Source of the DNA: Enterococcus saigonensis
GTDB lineage: Bacteria; Bacillota; Bacilli; Lactobacillales; Enterococcaceae
Length of the DNA: 64,000 nucleotides
NCBI RefSeq assembly: GCF_011397115.1
Contig: NZ_AP022822.1
Span: 186,001-250,000, forward strand
Direction of reading: 5' to 3'
Part shown: one piece after another, positions 34,110-42,768 of the stretch
How positions within the stretch are numbered: position 1 is the first letter of the stretch
Layout: each line of letters begins with the position of its first letter
Program-made: the position numbers and the translations under genes
Notes under the pieces: generated by a model
What the model was told of the DNA's origin: nothing
What the model saw: only the letters and a program-made list of their open reading frames with translations
The model's database searches: none

Positions 34110-34598
34110 ATGAAAATTACTGGCAATATGATTAATTATTATTTTGTATGCTCACGGAAATTATGGTTGTTTTCGCAAGGCTTGCAATACGAGGAAGAAA
34201 ACGAAAACGTTCAATTAGGTAAATTACTTGATACAAGTAGTTATAAAGGAAAACGTAAGCAAGTAATGTTGGATGGAATTATTAATATTGATTTTTTAGA
34301 GAAGTGGGAAATTTTACATGAAGTCAAAAAGTCACGAGCTATTGAGCCTGCTGCTATTTGGCAATTACGGTATTATTTGTACTATCTGCAAAAAAAGGAC
34401 ATTCCTGTAAAAAAAGGATATTTAGATTATCCAAAATTAAAAGAAAGAATTGAAGTAACTTTATCACAGGATGACATAATGGAATTGGAAGAAATTTTAC
34501 AACACGTTCAGGAAATAATCGTCCAATCACAGTCACCAGAAATTGTAAAAAAGAAAATTTGTTCAAAATGCGCCTATTACGAATATTGTTTTATTTAG
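34110..34598 (+). CDS. cas4: CRISPR-associated exonuclease Cas4
   Basis: A 162-residue RecB-like nuclease of adaptation. Four cysteines for an Fe-S cluster are present: Cys14 in YYFVCSRK, and Cys151, Cys154 and Cys160 in CSKCAYYEYC. The nuclease core shows the metal Asp in MLDGIINIDF and the E-x-K element in LHEVKKS. It trims prespacers and checks the PAM. TTAGGAG fits ATG 34110 rather than ATG 34104. Confidence 0.93.
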   Translation: MKITGNMINYYFVCSRKLWLFSQGLQYEEENENVQLGKLLDTSSYKGKRKQVMLDGIINIDFLEKWEILHEVKKSRAIEPAAIWQLRYYLYYLQKKDIPVKKGYLDYPKLKERIEVTLSQDDIMELEEILQHVQEIIVQSQSPEIVKKKICSKCAYYEYCFI

Positions 34599-34609
34599 GA
34601 GGTGAGATA

Positions 34610-35599
34610 TTGGAAAGTTATTACTTATATTCAAGCGGCACATTAATTCGAAAGGATAATGTCGTTCGTATGGAAACGGCAGATGGTCGCAAAAAAGATT
34701 TAAAGATTGAAATGACTAGGGACTTATATTTATTTGGGGAAGTAACGACAAATACAAAGTGTTTGAGCTATTTATCTGAAATGAAGATTCCAGTTCATTT
34801 TTTTAACTATTATGGTTACTATACTGGAACTTTTTATCCCAGAGAAAAAAATGTATCTGGAAAATTACTTGTGGAGCAGGTTAGTCATTCTGTAGAAGAG
34901 GAGAAACGAATTACTTTAGCACAAAAATTTGTTGAAGGTGCAACAGCGAATAATTTGCGCAATTTGCAGTATTATAGAAGAAGAGGAAAAGAAGTGGGTG
35001 GACAAATATCAAGTATCGAGGCTGTTAGAAAAAGGATTTATCGCACAACTGAAATCGATGAGTTAATGGGGATAGAAGGAAATATTCATCAGATTTATTA
35101 TAGTGCTTGGGAAACAATATTGAACAATCAAGTTGAATTCAAAGCCAGAGTGCGAAGACCTCCTGATAATATGGTAAATTCTTTGCTTTCGTATCTTAAT
35201 ATGTTGACCTATAGTGCTTGTTTATCTGAAATTTACGTGAGTCAGTTAAATCCGACTATTAGTTATCTCCACAGTAATTCAGAGAGAAGGTTCTCACTGG
35301 CTTTAGATATTTCTGAAATTTTTAAACCGTTAATTGTAGATCGTTTGATTTTTTCTTTAATTAACAAAAAGATTATCAGTGAAAAAGACTTTGAAAAAGG
35401 GTCGATGGGAAATTACTTGAAGCAAAATGCTCAGCAAAAAGTGTTACGTCAGTTTGATGAACGACTAAATAAAACAATTAGACATCGAGAGCTCAAAAGA
35501 AATGTTTCTTATCGCAGACTAATGCGTTTGGAATGTTATAAATTAATTAAACATCTTATGCATGATAAGGACTATGAACCTTTTAGAATTTGGTGGTGA
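34610..35599 (+). CDS. cas1: CRISPR integrase Cas1
   Basis: A 329-residue Cas1. The metal-binding triad reads Glu156 (GIEGNIH), His221 (YLHSNSERR) and Asp233 (LALDISEIFKP). The frame extends upstream to 34559 inside cas4, but AGGAGGTGAG lies directly before a TTG at 34610, giving the expected N-terminus ESYYLYSSGTLIRKDN after the initiator. The alternative start would add 17 poorly conserved residues. With Cas2 it inserts new spacers at the leader end. Confidence 0.95.
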   Translation: MESYYLYSSGTLIRKDNVVRMETADGRKKDLKIEMTRDLYLFGEVTTNTKCLSYLSEMKIPVHFFNYYGYYTGTFYPREKNVSGKLLVEQVSHSVEEEKRITLAQKFVEGATANNLRNLQYYRRRGKEVGGQISSIEAVRKRIYRTTEIDELMGIEGNIHQIYYSAWETILNNQVEFKARVRRPPDNMVNSLLSYLNMLTYSACLSEIYVSQLNPTISYLHSNSERRFSLALDISEIFKPLIVDRLIFSLINKKIISEKDFEKGSMGNYLKQNAQQKVLRQFDERLNKTIRHRELKRNVSYRRLMRLECYKLIKHLMHDKDYEPFRIWW

Positions 35600-35603
35600 A
35601 TCT

Positions 35604-35885
35604 ATGTATATAATCTTAGTATATGATATTTCATTAGAAATGAATGGCGCGCGGGTATTAAATAGAGTCTTTAAAATTTGTAAAAAGTATTTAACCCATA
35701 TTCAAAAATCTGTTTTTGAAGGAGAAATCACACCTGCAAAACTAAAAAAATTAGAACAAGAGTTAAAGGAATATGTACGAGATGATCTGGATTCTGTTTT
35801 AATATTTAAAAACTCCAATAAACGATGGTTAACAAAAGAGTATATTGGTATAGATAGTTCAGATGTTCTCTCTAATTTTTTTTGA
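35604..35885 (+). CDS. cas2: CRISPR adaptation protein Cas2
   Basis: A 93-residue Cas2. MYIILVYDIS carries the conserved Asp8 of the ferredoxin-like dimer, and the SVFEGEITPAKLKKLEQEL segment is typical. A frame opening at 35562 is longer, but GGTGG at about 35592-35596 fits the ATG at 35604, 4 bp after the cas1 stop. It is the last cas gene; leader and array follow. Confidence 0.95.
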   Translation: MYIILVYDISLEMNGARVLNRVFKICKKYLTHIQKSVFEGEITPAKLKKLEQELKEYVRDDLDSVLIFKNSNKRWLTKEYIGIDSSDVLSNFF

Positions 35886-36076
35886 ATTTCTAATCAATCT
35901 GTCAATGGGGGATAATCGATAAATTCTGTAGTTATGACGACAGGTAGAGAATCCAATTCAAAAGTGAATTTCTAATATTATTTCTTGTTATTTTTGAAAA
36001 GGAAATCAATAAATTTTCTTGGGTAGACAGATAACTACTTTAGCACTCTTTTGATAACTTCAATTGAGCTTGCAGG
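35886..36076 (+). other. CRISPR leader
   Basis: This AT-rich, gene-free stretch of 191 bp separates cas2 from the first repeat. Position, composition and the degenerate repeat at the far end of the array mark it as the leader holding the array promoter and integration signals. No clear consensus promoter is visible. Confidence 0.8.
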
Positions 36077-38344
36077 GTACAAATCTAAAAATAGTGGAAT
36101 GTAAATACTGTTATCTGGCGCTTGTGTTCTTGTGACAATATGTACAAATTTAAAAATAGTGGAATGTAAATACAGGAGGAATTAAAATGAAAGAAATCAC
36201 ATTGAGTACAAATCTAAAAATAGTGGAATGTAAATTACTTTTGCCAAAAATCATTTGTACTTGATTTATTAAGTACAAATCTAAAAATAGTGGAATGTAA
36301 ATGCTTGCATCTGACTTCCACCATTGCTGACCCTCTTGTACAAATCTAAAAATAGTGGAATGTAAATAATAGATAAGGAGTGAAATTTATGTATACAAAA
36401 GTGTACAAATCTAAAAATAGTGGAATGTAAATATGTTTAGCGCAGGTATTTCAGAACCAAACAACACCGTACAAATCTAAAAATAGTGGAATGTAAATGA
36501 CACAGCTAAGAAGATTCATGTATTGGATGGTACGGTACAAATCTAAAAATAGTGGAATGTAAATATCCAATCGCTACTTTTGTTATCTACGACGATACGG
36601 CGTACAAATCTAAAAATAGTGGAATGTAAATAAATTTTGAATGAAAATAATATAGACAAAATTAGGTACAAATCTAAAAATAGTGGAATGTAAATGACTA
36701 CATCAGTTTTGACTGTCCGCATTGCTATGACGTACAAATCTAAAAATAGTGGAATGTAAATCAATTGAGGACTTGGAACAATTGGTGGACATTTTCTGTA
36801 CAAATCTAAAAATAGTGGAATGTAAATGCGAATCGAGCGGAACGGACTGGGTCGAACTGGCGACGTACAAATCTAAAAATAGTGGAATGTAAATTCAGAA
36901 CTGCGTGAGTTAAATCAATGGGGAATTTATGTACAAATCTAAAAATAGTGGAATGTAAATGACTGACGGACGAACTCAACACGTTAAATTTTTTGAGTAC
37001 AAATCTAAAAATAGTGGAATGTAAATAAATACACAACAGCATGTGTTGCTGGGCTTGGTTTTGGTACAAATCTAAAAATAGTGGAATGTAAATATATTAA
37101 CCTTGAGATTGCTATGAGTAGTAAAGACGGTACAAATCTAAAAATAGTGGAATGTAAATTTGCTATTCCTCCTTTAGCTTTCTGATCAGGGCTTTGTACA
37201 AATCTAAAAATAGTGGAATGTAAATCATTCTCGTAGTCGCCATTAATGTACAGCTTGTGCGTACAAATCTAAAAATAGTGGAATGTAAATTGCCTTAGAC
37301 GAACTACGTTACGGCGTGAATTACTTGTACAAATCTAAAAATAGTGGAATGTAAATAAGAATCTCAAATGAGAGAGCTTCAAGAAATATACGTACAAATC
37401 TAAAAATAGTGGAATGTAAATAACGCTGACGGGGTTTTAGCAATGCAGATTGCTAACAGTACAAATCTAAAAATAGTGGAATGTAAATTCTGATCGCATG
37501 AAAACTATTTACGATTTCACTGTTGTACAAATCTAAAAATAGTGGAATGTAAATTGTCGTTTTAACCAATCTATCCCGTTGCCTGACACTGTACAAATCT
37601 AAAAATAGTGGAATGTAAATGATTGATAAAGGTAGTTAACGATAAAAGAACCGTCAGTACAAATCTAAAAATAGTGGAATGTAAATAAAGAATACGTGCA
37701 ATGTAAAATTTTGTCGTTGTCGTACAAATCTAAAAATAGTGGAATGTAAATTTGTTCATGGAACGCTCACTTGTAACGCAAGGATTGGTACAAATCTAAA
37801 AATAGTGGAATGTAAATTATTTAGCTAAGTGGGGAATTAGTCGCGCGCAATTGTACAAATCTAAAAATAGTGTAATGTAAATTTGCTAGATTCCGTCATA
37901 GATGTTCCGACAAATAAGTACAAATCTAAAAATAGTGGAATGTAAATTATATTCAGAAAGTCGCTCTATTCTGTCTTCGTAGTCGTACAAATCTAAAAAT
38001 AGTGGAATGTAAATGCAGGTAACGGCATTAAGTCAACAGCAATCACTTATCGTACAAATCTAAAAATAGTGGAATGTAAATGACATATTGTCCCAGCGTT
38101 GACCGTTGTAAGTCAGGTACAAATCTAAAAATAGTGGAATGTAAATCTCTATGATTATGGTATGAGTGATAGCAACCCACGGTACAAATCTAAAAATAGT
38201 GGAATGTAAATACGAAGAATAAAACAGTCTACTCAAATTATCGAATTGTACAAATCTAAAAATAGTGGAATGTAAATAATGGGGAGCGTCAGATGCAGTT
38301 AAACATGTGATAACGTACAAATCTAAAAATAGTGGAATACCTTC
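36077..38344 (+). CRISPR. CRISPR array, 35 repeats and 34 spacers, type I-B
   Basis: The 30-nt direct repeat begins GTACAAATCTAAAAATAG and ends TGGAATGTAAAT. It recurs from 36077 to 38315 with spacers of 34-37 nt, giving 35 repeats. The 3' part resembles type I-B repeats of Clostridia and Fusobacteria. The repeat at 36142 has C9 to T and the one at 37853 has G21 to T. The last repeat (38315-38344) matches only in its first 24 nt, marking the leader-distal end. All spacers differ from one another. Several span likely gene starts, for example 36172-36205 and 36368-36402, each with a ribosome binding site followed by ATG. The predicted 5' handle is ATGTAAAT. Confidence 0.99.
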
Positions 38345-38395
38345 AGATAAACTTATTTTTCTTTTTATAAAACTTATGCTCGACTAAGAAAAATC

Positions 38396-38478
38396 AGACT
38401 TAAGTACGAGGCAGCCCTAAGTCTTAATGGTACAATAAGCTAAAGCCACTAGCGGATGGGAACCGCACTTTTAAGTGG
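38396..38478 (+). ncRNA. Structured 5' leader before lemA, unrecognised
   Basis: Two stems lie just upstream of the lemA ribosome binding site: AGACTTA (38396-38402) with TAAGTCT (38418-38424), and CCACT (38446-38450) with AGTGG (38474-38478) enclosing GCGG (38452-38455) and CCGC (38463-38466). Loop bases CCC (38415-38417) and GGG (38458-38460) could pair. No known riboswitch class is recognised. A cis-regulatory RNA is possible; a chance arrangement cannot be excluded. Confidence 0.4.
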
Positions 38479-38496
38479 TAGAAAAGGGGAAATGAA

Positions 38497-39069
38497 ATGA
38501 AAAAAAGTACAGTAACAGTTATTGGTGTCATCGGAATCATTGTCATCGGAATTGTCGGCTACTTTATTGCTACTTATAATAGTTTAGCCAGTGCCGAAAA
38601 CAGTGTCGATGCGAAATGGTCGCAAGTAGAAAACGTGATGCAACGTAGAGCAGATTTAATTCCTAATCTAGTGAATAGTGTTAAGGGCAGTATGAAGCAT
38701 GAGACCGAAATTTTTTCAGCGATTACAGAAGCCCGCAAAGAATACAATCAAGCTTCTACGCCAGAAGAAAAAGTTGCTGCTGACAATAAAATCGATCAAA
38801 GTGTCGGTACAATGGTGAGTGTAATTAAAGAAAGCTATCCGCAACTAGCCTCTAATGAAAACGTAAAGACGTTAATGACACAACTGGAAGGTACCGAAAA
38901 TCGCATTGCTGTTGAGCGTCGCAATTACATTACAGAAGTCCAAAGCTACAATCAAAATTTAGTTCGTTTTCCTAAAAATCTCGTAGCGAAAATGCTTGGT
39001 TTTGAAAAGAAAGCTAACTTTAAAGCTGAACCTGGGGCTGAAAAAGTTCCAGATGTAAGTTTTGAGTAA
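38497..39069 (+). CDS. lemA: LemA family protein
   Basis: A 190-residue LemA-type protein. One N-terminal membrane helix (VIGVIGIIVIGIVGYFIATY, residues about 6-27) is followed by the helical LemA domain (NSLASAENSVDAKWSQVENVMQRRADLIPNLVNSVKG), which ends with FKAEPGAEKVPDVSF, a typical C-terminus. Function is unknown; in Firmicutes it is usually paired with a TPM-domain protein, as here, 14 bp downstream. The start follows AAAAGGGGAAATGAA. Confidence 0.93.
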   Translation: MKKSTVTVIGVIGIIVIGIVGYFIATYNSLASAENSVDAKWSQVENVMQRRADLIPNLVNSVKGSMKHETEIFSAITEARKEYNQASTPEEKVAADNKIDQSVGTMVSVIKESYPQLASNENVKTLMTQLEGTENRIAVERRNYITEVQSYNQNLVRFPKNLVAKMLGFEKKANFKAEPGAEKVPDVSFE

Positions 39070-39083
39070 AGGTGGTGGGGCAG

Positions 39084-40406
39084 ATGAATAAACAACGCCC
39101 GGCCAGTTCAACTATTCAAACAGATCAAAAAATTCGCGATTTTTATCAAATTGTGGTTAAACGTAATCGTATACTACGCATGATCCTTTTTGTTATTGTA
39201 TTACTTTTTGGTGTCGGATTAGTTGGTTCTATTTTAGACGATCATACGTTTGTCGAAAAAAAGCTACACTATGACACGCAATTACAAGAGTTACAAATAC
39301 AACGAGAAGATATTCTATCTGGCAAAATTCAACCGTCACAAAAATCTTTTGATGAAGTATTAAAAGACAATATGGATCAGTTGGGTGATTATCCTAGCCA
39401 AGCAGATAATTACCAAGTCGCAATCAAAGACAGTAATAGCAAAATTACGATTAACAAAAATAATATCTTTGTCTCTGATAATGCAAAAATTATCAATGCT
39501 GCAACAAAAAAGAAAATTTATAACTTGAATAAGCAATTGGCGGCGAGTACAGATGGTGCACAGCTGGAAGTTGTCACAGTCAATGCGTTACCAAGTGGTG
39601 AAGATATTGAATCTTATGCCAATAAAATTTTTAATCAGTTGGGAATTGGTGATAAAACGCAAAACAATGGGGTATTATACCTTATCGCCTTAGAAGACCG
39701 TAAGTTTCGGCTAGAGGTCGGTTATGGTCTGGAGGGGTTAATCCCAGATGCGACAGCAGAGGATATTATTAACAATGATGATGTAGTAGATTTATTTAAA
39801 GATGAAAACTACAGTAAAGCGATTAGTCAAGTTGTAGAGGAAGTCTTTAGTTTGATGAATACGAAAACAGCTTTAGTAGACTCACAAATAGCACAAGTCA
39901 CAGCCCAAAAAAGAAATCTGAATTTATTTTATTGGGGGTTGCGAGTTTTCTTTGTAGGAATGATGCTTATCGCGATTATCGTGATAATTAGTTTAAGTAG
40001 GGGGCGTCGTTACTTAAAAGAAATTTATCAAAAATACCAAGTAACCAGTAAGCAATTACCTCAGATGTTTACGGATGAAAAAAGTGCCAACACTACATTA
40101 AAGCAAACAGAATTGTATTATGTTATGTTAAGCGGCTTATTTTTAGCAGCAACGGTAAATGGTGTAAAGAAAGCTATAATCCAAGGAAGATTGTTAAAAC
40201 AACCTAATGCAAAGAAAATGGGTATGGGTCGTGTTTTAATTGGCGATACCTTATACGGAGGTTATGGACAAGTTTTGACATACAGCTATTTATCTTCCAA
40301 TTACAATTCAGCAAATCATAATTCTTCTAGTGGCGGTAGTGGTGGCTCATGGGGATCATTTGGTGGTGGTTCTTCCGGTGGTGGCGGAGCCTCTGGCGGT
40401 TGGTAA
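39084..40406 (+). CDS. TPM-domain (YgcG-like) membrane protein
   Basis: A 440-residue protein. A membrane segment (residues about 35-55), a long soluble part with the TPM domain (about 130-255: VSDNAKIINAATKKKIYNLNKQLAAS to DDVVDLFKDENYSKAI), a second membrane helix (about 285-305) and a glycine/serine-rich tail ending SGGGGASGGW make up the standard LemA-partner layout. AAAGGTGGTGG suits the ATG at 39084; a GTG at 39072 overlaps it. Probably extracytoplasmic, function unknown. Confidence 0.88.
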   Translation: MNKQRPASSTIQTDQKIRDFYQIVVKRNRILRMILFVIVLLFGVGLVGSILDDHTFVEKKLHYDTQLQELQIQREDILSGKIQPSQKSFDEVLKDNMDQLGDYPSQADNYQVAIKDSNSKITINKNNIFVSDNAKIINAATKKKIYNLNKQLAASTDGAQLEVVTVNALPSGEDIESYANKIFNQLGIGDKTQNNGVLYLIALEDRKFRLEVGYGLEGLIPDATAEDIINNDDVVDLFKDENYSKAISQVVEEVFSLMNTKTALVDSQIAQVTAQKRNLNLFYWGLRVFFVGMMLIAIIVIISLSRGRRYLKEIYQKYQVTSKQLPQMFTDEKSANTTLKQTELYYVMLSGLFLAATVNGVKKAIIQGRLLKQPNAKKMGMGRVLIGDTLYGGYGQVLTYSYLSSNYNSANHNSSSGGSGGSWGSFGGGSSGGGGASGGW

Positions 40407-40407
40407 A

Positions 40408-40481
40408 TAAAAAAGACGAAAAATTTTTCTTAAACAGTGGAAATAAAACACAGTTTAATAAAAAATTTTCGTCTTTTTTTA
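40408..40481. terminator. Bidirectional terminator
   Basis: AAAAAAGACGAAAA pairs with TTTTCGTCTTTTTT, with a mostly AT-rich interior. It serves both the TPM gene and the converging esterase gene. Confidence 0.85.
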
Positions 40482-40525
40482 TTTTGAGGCCTCCTTATTT
40501 CTGATAGCAAGTGGCGCGAAATTTT

Positions 40526-41533
40526 TTACTTGGTCAAATACTGGTTTAAAAAAGTAAGTGTTTGTTGATAGCAAAGTTGTGCTTCTTTTGTTGTGTAGTC
40601 GAATTGATATTCATGATTGATTTTTTTTGAAGTAGCAAAAAATAAGCCTGTTACAGGAATATTCATTTTTTGTAGACGATTTTGCAGCGCTTTTCCTTGG
40701 ATATCAAAAGAGGCTGTATTGCCATCGGTAATATAGGTTGGCGGAAAATCTGGTGTGACTGCATGAACAATACTTGCTTGTTTTAGTTCCGCACTATCTT
40801 GCCAGTTTTTGGACCCGATTAAAGACCAAGCTACGGTATGAACAAAAAATTTCATAAAGGCGCTGTCCGAATGTTGTGCCTTCATTTGAATTAAGTTGAC
40901 TGGCCCGCAATAGGAGAGGACGCCTTTAATTGTTTTTGGTTCCAATTGCCTTGCAAAATCCATCTGGTGTGCATATTTTTTATTTGTTTGTAAAGCAACG
41001 TACTGCAAAGCAATTTGCGCGCCTGCGCTATCACCACCAAAAAATAGTTGTTGTAAATCTAAATTTTTTGGCTTTTCTTTTTGTAATGTGGTGATTAACT
41101 CGGCCACTTGCGTAACTTGATTGGGGTATTTTGATGCGGGAGCTTCTTGATAGTTCATTGCAATTACTGCTACCTGACTATTAGCGGCAATTTTAGTGGC
41201 AAATTCTTTAACCCCTAATTTATCACCACCCACATACCCACCGCCATGAACCCAAATCATAACAGGAACTTTTTTTGTGGTATTTTTGGGGCGATACAAA
41301 TCATAAGTATGCTTTTGAAATTTTGAGGAATAATTTAAATCTTTGTTTACAGTAATTTTACGCGCATCTTCTTTGAATGCAGTTTTATCGGTCATTTCCA
41401 CAGGGGCATTAAAGAGATGGCCAATTACCATTGCACCAGGGCGAGGGGAAATATTAAATGCAATCAGTAGAAGTAAAATGAAAATAATAATCCCGCTTAG
41501 AATAAATAATAGTACTTTTTTTAATCGCTTCAT
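40526..41533 (-). CDS. Alpha/beta-hydrolase esterase, HSL/lipase-like
   Basis: A 335-residue protein. An N-terminal membrane helix (VLLFILSGIIIFILLLLIAF) precedes a hydrolase domain with the oxyanion motif HGGGYVGGD and nucleophile elbow GGDSAGAQ. The acid and histidine are expected near VTPDFPPTYITDG and KINHEYQFD. It belongs to the hormone-sensitive-lipase-type esterases, here membrane-anchored. The ATG at 41531-41533 follows AAGGCAGG; an in-frame TTG lies 6 nt earlier. Substrate unknown. Confidence 0.88.
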   Translation of the reverse strand: MKRLKKVLLFILSGIIIFILLLLIAFNISPRPGAMVIGHLFNAPVEMTDKTAFKEDARKITVNKDLNYSSKFQKHTYDLYRPKNTTKKVPVMIWVHGGGYVGGDKLGVKEFATKIAANSQVAVIAMNYQEAPASKYPNQVTQVAELITTLQKEKPKNLDLQQLFFGGDSAGAQIALQYVALQTNKKYAHQMDFARQLEPKTIKGVLSYCGPVNLIQMKAQHSDSAFMKFFVHTVAWSLIGSKNWQDSAELKQASIVHAVTPDFPPTYITDGNTASFDIQGKALQNRLQKMNIPVTGLFFATSKKINHEYQFDYTTKEAQLCYQQTLTFLNQYLTK

Positions 41534-41628
41534 GTTCAACCTGCCTTATTTTTTTGCTGTTTTATTATAACATGAAAAAATTTTTTCTTTTTTTAGGAAA
41601 TAATTAAGAATGGTTGTTCTTTTATTTT

Positions 41629-41668
41629 TGCAAACGTTACGTAAATATGTTAGTGTATATGCAAACGT
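41629..41668 (+). promoter_or_regulatory. Repeated GCAAACGT motif before the DUF2087 gene
   Basis: GCAAACGT occurs at 41630-41637 and 41661-41668, 31 bp apart (three helical turns). The first copy overlaps a -35-like TTGCAA with a weak -10 (TAGTGT) 17 bp on. It could be an operator for the encoded regulator. Confidence 0.4.
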
Positions 41669-41693
41669 AAATAGAAAAAAGGAGGTGGATGGA

Positions 41694-42410
41694 ATGACAA
41701 CAAAGGAAATGATGCAAGATTATATGCGAGGATTTCATCAACAGGGGGAAAAATACTATTGCTTATATTGCAAAGAACAAACAGAAATTGGCTGTATTTA
41801 TCCTGATGAAGAAAAATTTTTTACAGCAGAAAAATTTATGCAAAGACACATAGAAGCTGTGCACGAGGGACCGTTGATGGCATTACTCCAGTTACCCAAA
41901 GAGACAACAGGAATTAGTGAAACGCAACAGGAGATTATAACTTTGTTTGCACGAAAGATTGACGATAAATTTATCGCACAGCGCTTGGGAGTAACTGCTT
42001 CTGCTGTACGCAACCATCGTTTTAAGTTAAAAGAAAAACAAAAACAAGCACAAGTGTTTCTTAGTATAATGGCTTTGCTCGCAGAACCTGAAGTTATTTT
42101 GCCCCACAGCAATGCAAAAATGTTAGATGATCGCTACAATATTACCCCTGAGGAACAACAAAAAGTGTTAACAACCTATCGCGATGAAAAGGGATTTATT
42201 AAAACGTTCCCGGCAAAAGAAAAACGAAAGTTGATTTTGTTAGCAGATATTGTTCGTCACTTTGAATTTGACAAAAATTATCACGAGTCTGCCTTAAATG
42301 CCATTTTAAAACAATATGTCGCAGATTTTGTTACGGTTCGACGCTATTTGATCGAATACGGCTTTATGCAACGGACAAAAGACGGTAGTAGTTATTGGCG
42401 AGAAAAATAA
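41694..42410 (+). CDS. DUF2087-family HTH regulator
   Basis: A 238-residue protein. A small Cys/His-containing N-terminal part (YYCLYCKEQTEIG, then a MQRHIEAVH element) resembles a zinc-finger fold. A LuxR-type helix-turn-helix follows at about residues 90-130 (ISETQQEIITLFARKIDDKFIAQRLGVTASAVRNHRFKL). The C-terminal DUF2087 domain ends VRRYLIEYGFMQRTKDGSSYWREK. A longer frame from 41610 lacks a ribosome binding site; AAGGAGGTGG fits ATG 41694. Probably a transcription factor of unknown effector, possibly self-regulating. Confidence 0.82.
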   Translation: MTTKEMMQDYMRGFHQQGEKYYCLYCKEQTEIGCIYPDEEKFFTAEKFMQRHIEAVHEGPLMALLQLPKETTGISETQQEIITLFARKIDDKFIAQRLGVTASAVRNHRFKLKEKQKQAQVFLSIMALLAEPEVILPHSNAKMLDDRYNITPEEQQKVLTTYRDEKGFIKTFPAKEKRKLILLADIVRHFEFDKNYHESALNAILKQYVADFVTVRRYLIEYGFMQRTKDGSSYWREK

Positions 42411-42468
42411 AGCATATCCTTGGTGTTTAAAACAATTCATAATTTTTCCTATCTTTAATAAAATGAAT

Positions 42469-42501
42469 AAAAAACTTACCATAAAGTTGGTAAGTTTTTT
42501 T
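42469..42501 (+). terminator. Terminator of the DUF2087 gene
   Basis: AAAAAACTTACC pairs with GGTAAGTTTTTT, followed by Ts. Confidence 0.88.
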
Positions 42502-42640
42502 GCGTAAGATGAAACTAGCAAGATAGCAGTTAAAAACGCCGAATCCAAAGCAATAAATTATTATTTTATGTAAAAATACGCATACATTTTTGCATCGTCA
42601 TATGAATGAAAAGTCCTTTGTTACGGTTTAGAAGGAGATA

Positions 42641-42657
42641 TTACGTTTAAAACGTAA
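42641..42657 (+). promoter_or_regulatory. Palindrome upstream of adcA
   Basis: TTACGTTTAAAACGTAA is an almost perfect 17-bp palindrome, with a further partial copy (ATACGTTTTATC) directly downstream at 42661-42672. It lies just upstream of the adcA -35. The bound regulator is unknown. Confidence 0.45.
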
Positions 42658-42672
42658 CTGATACGTTTTATC

Positions 42673-42733
42673 TTGACGAGTTATTTTTTGTCTGTTAAAT
42701 TAATTGTCGTGGCAAATCGGAAAATTACGATTT
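42673..42733 (+). promoter_or_regulatory. adcA promoter with Zur-like operator
   Basis: The -35 TTGACG (42673-42678), a 17-bp spacer and -10 TAAATT (42696-42701) are followed by AAATCGGAAAATTACGATTT at 42714-42733. This is close to the Bacillus Zur box (AAATCG, nine bases, CGATTT) but with an 8-base centre. The position just after the start site suits zinc-dependent repression. No TTAACYRGTTAA AdcR box was found. Confidence 0.6.
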
Positions 42734-42768
42734 GATTTCATCGTGTTTAATTTAGGAGGCATAATTGA

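Noticed and set aside
36258..36273. A 16-nt identity between the third spacer and the prs upstream region (63451-63466), possibly self-targeting.
   Set aside because: It covers under half of the spacer, is AT-rich and includes one repeat base. Chance is a sufficient explanation.
36543..38320. Reading frames on the minus strand across the array with repeated HSTIFRF or YIPLFLDLY motifs.
   Set aside because: They are translations of the CRISPR repeat, not genes.
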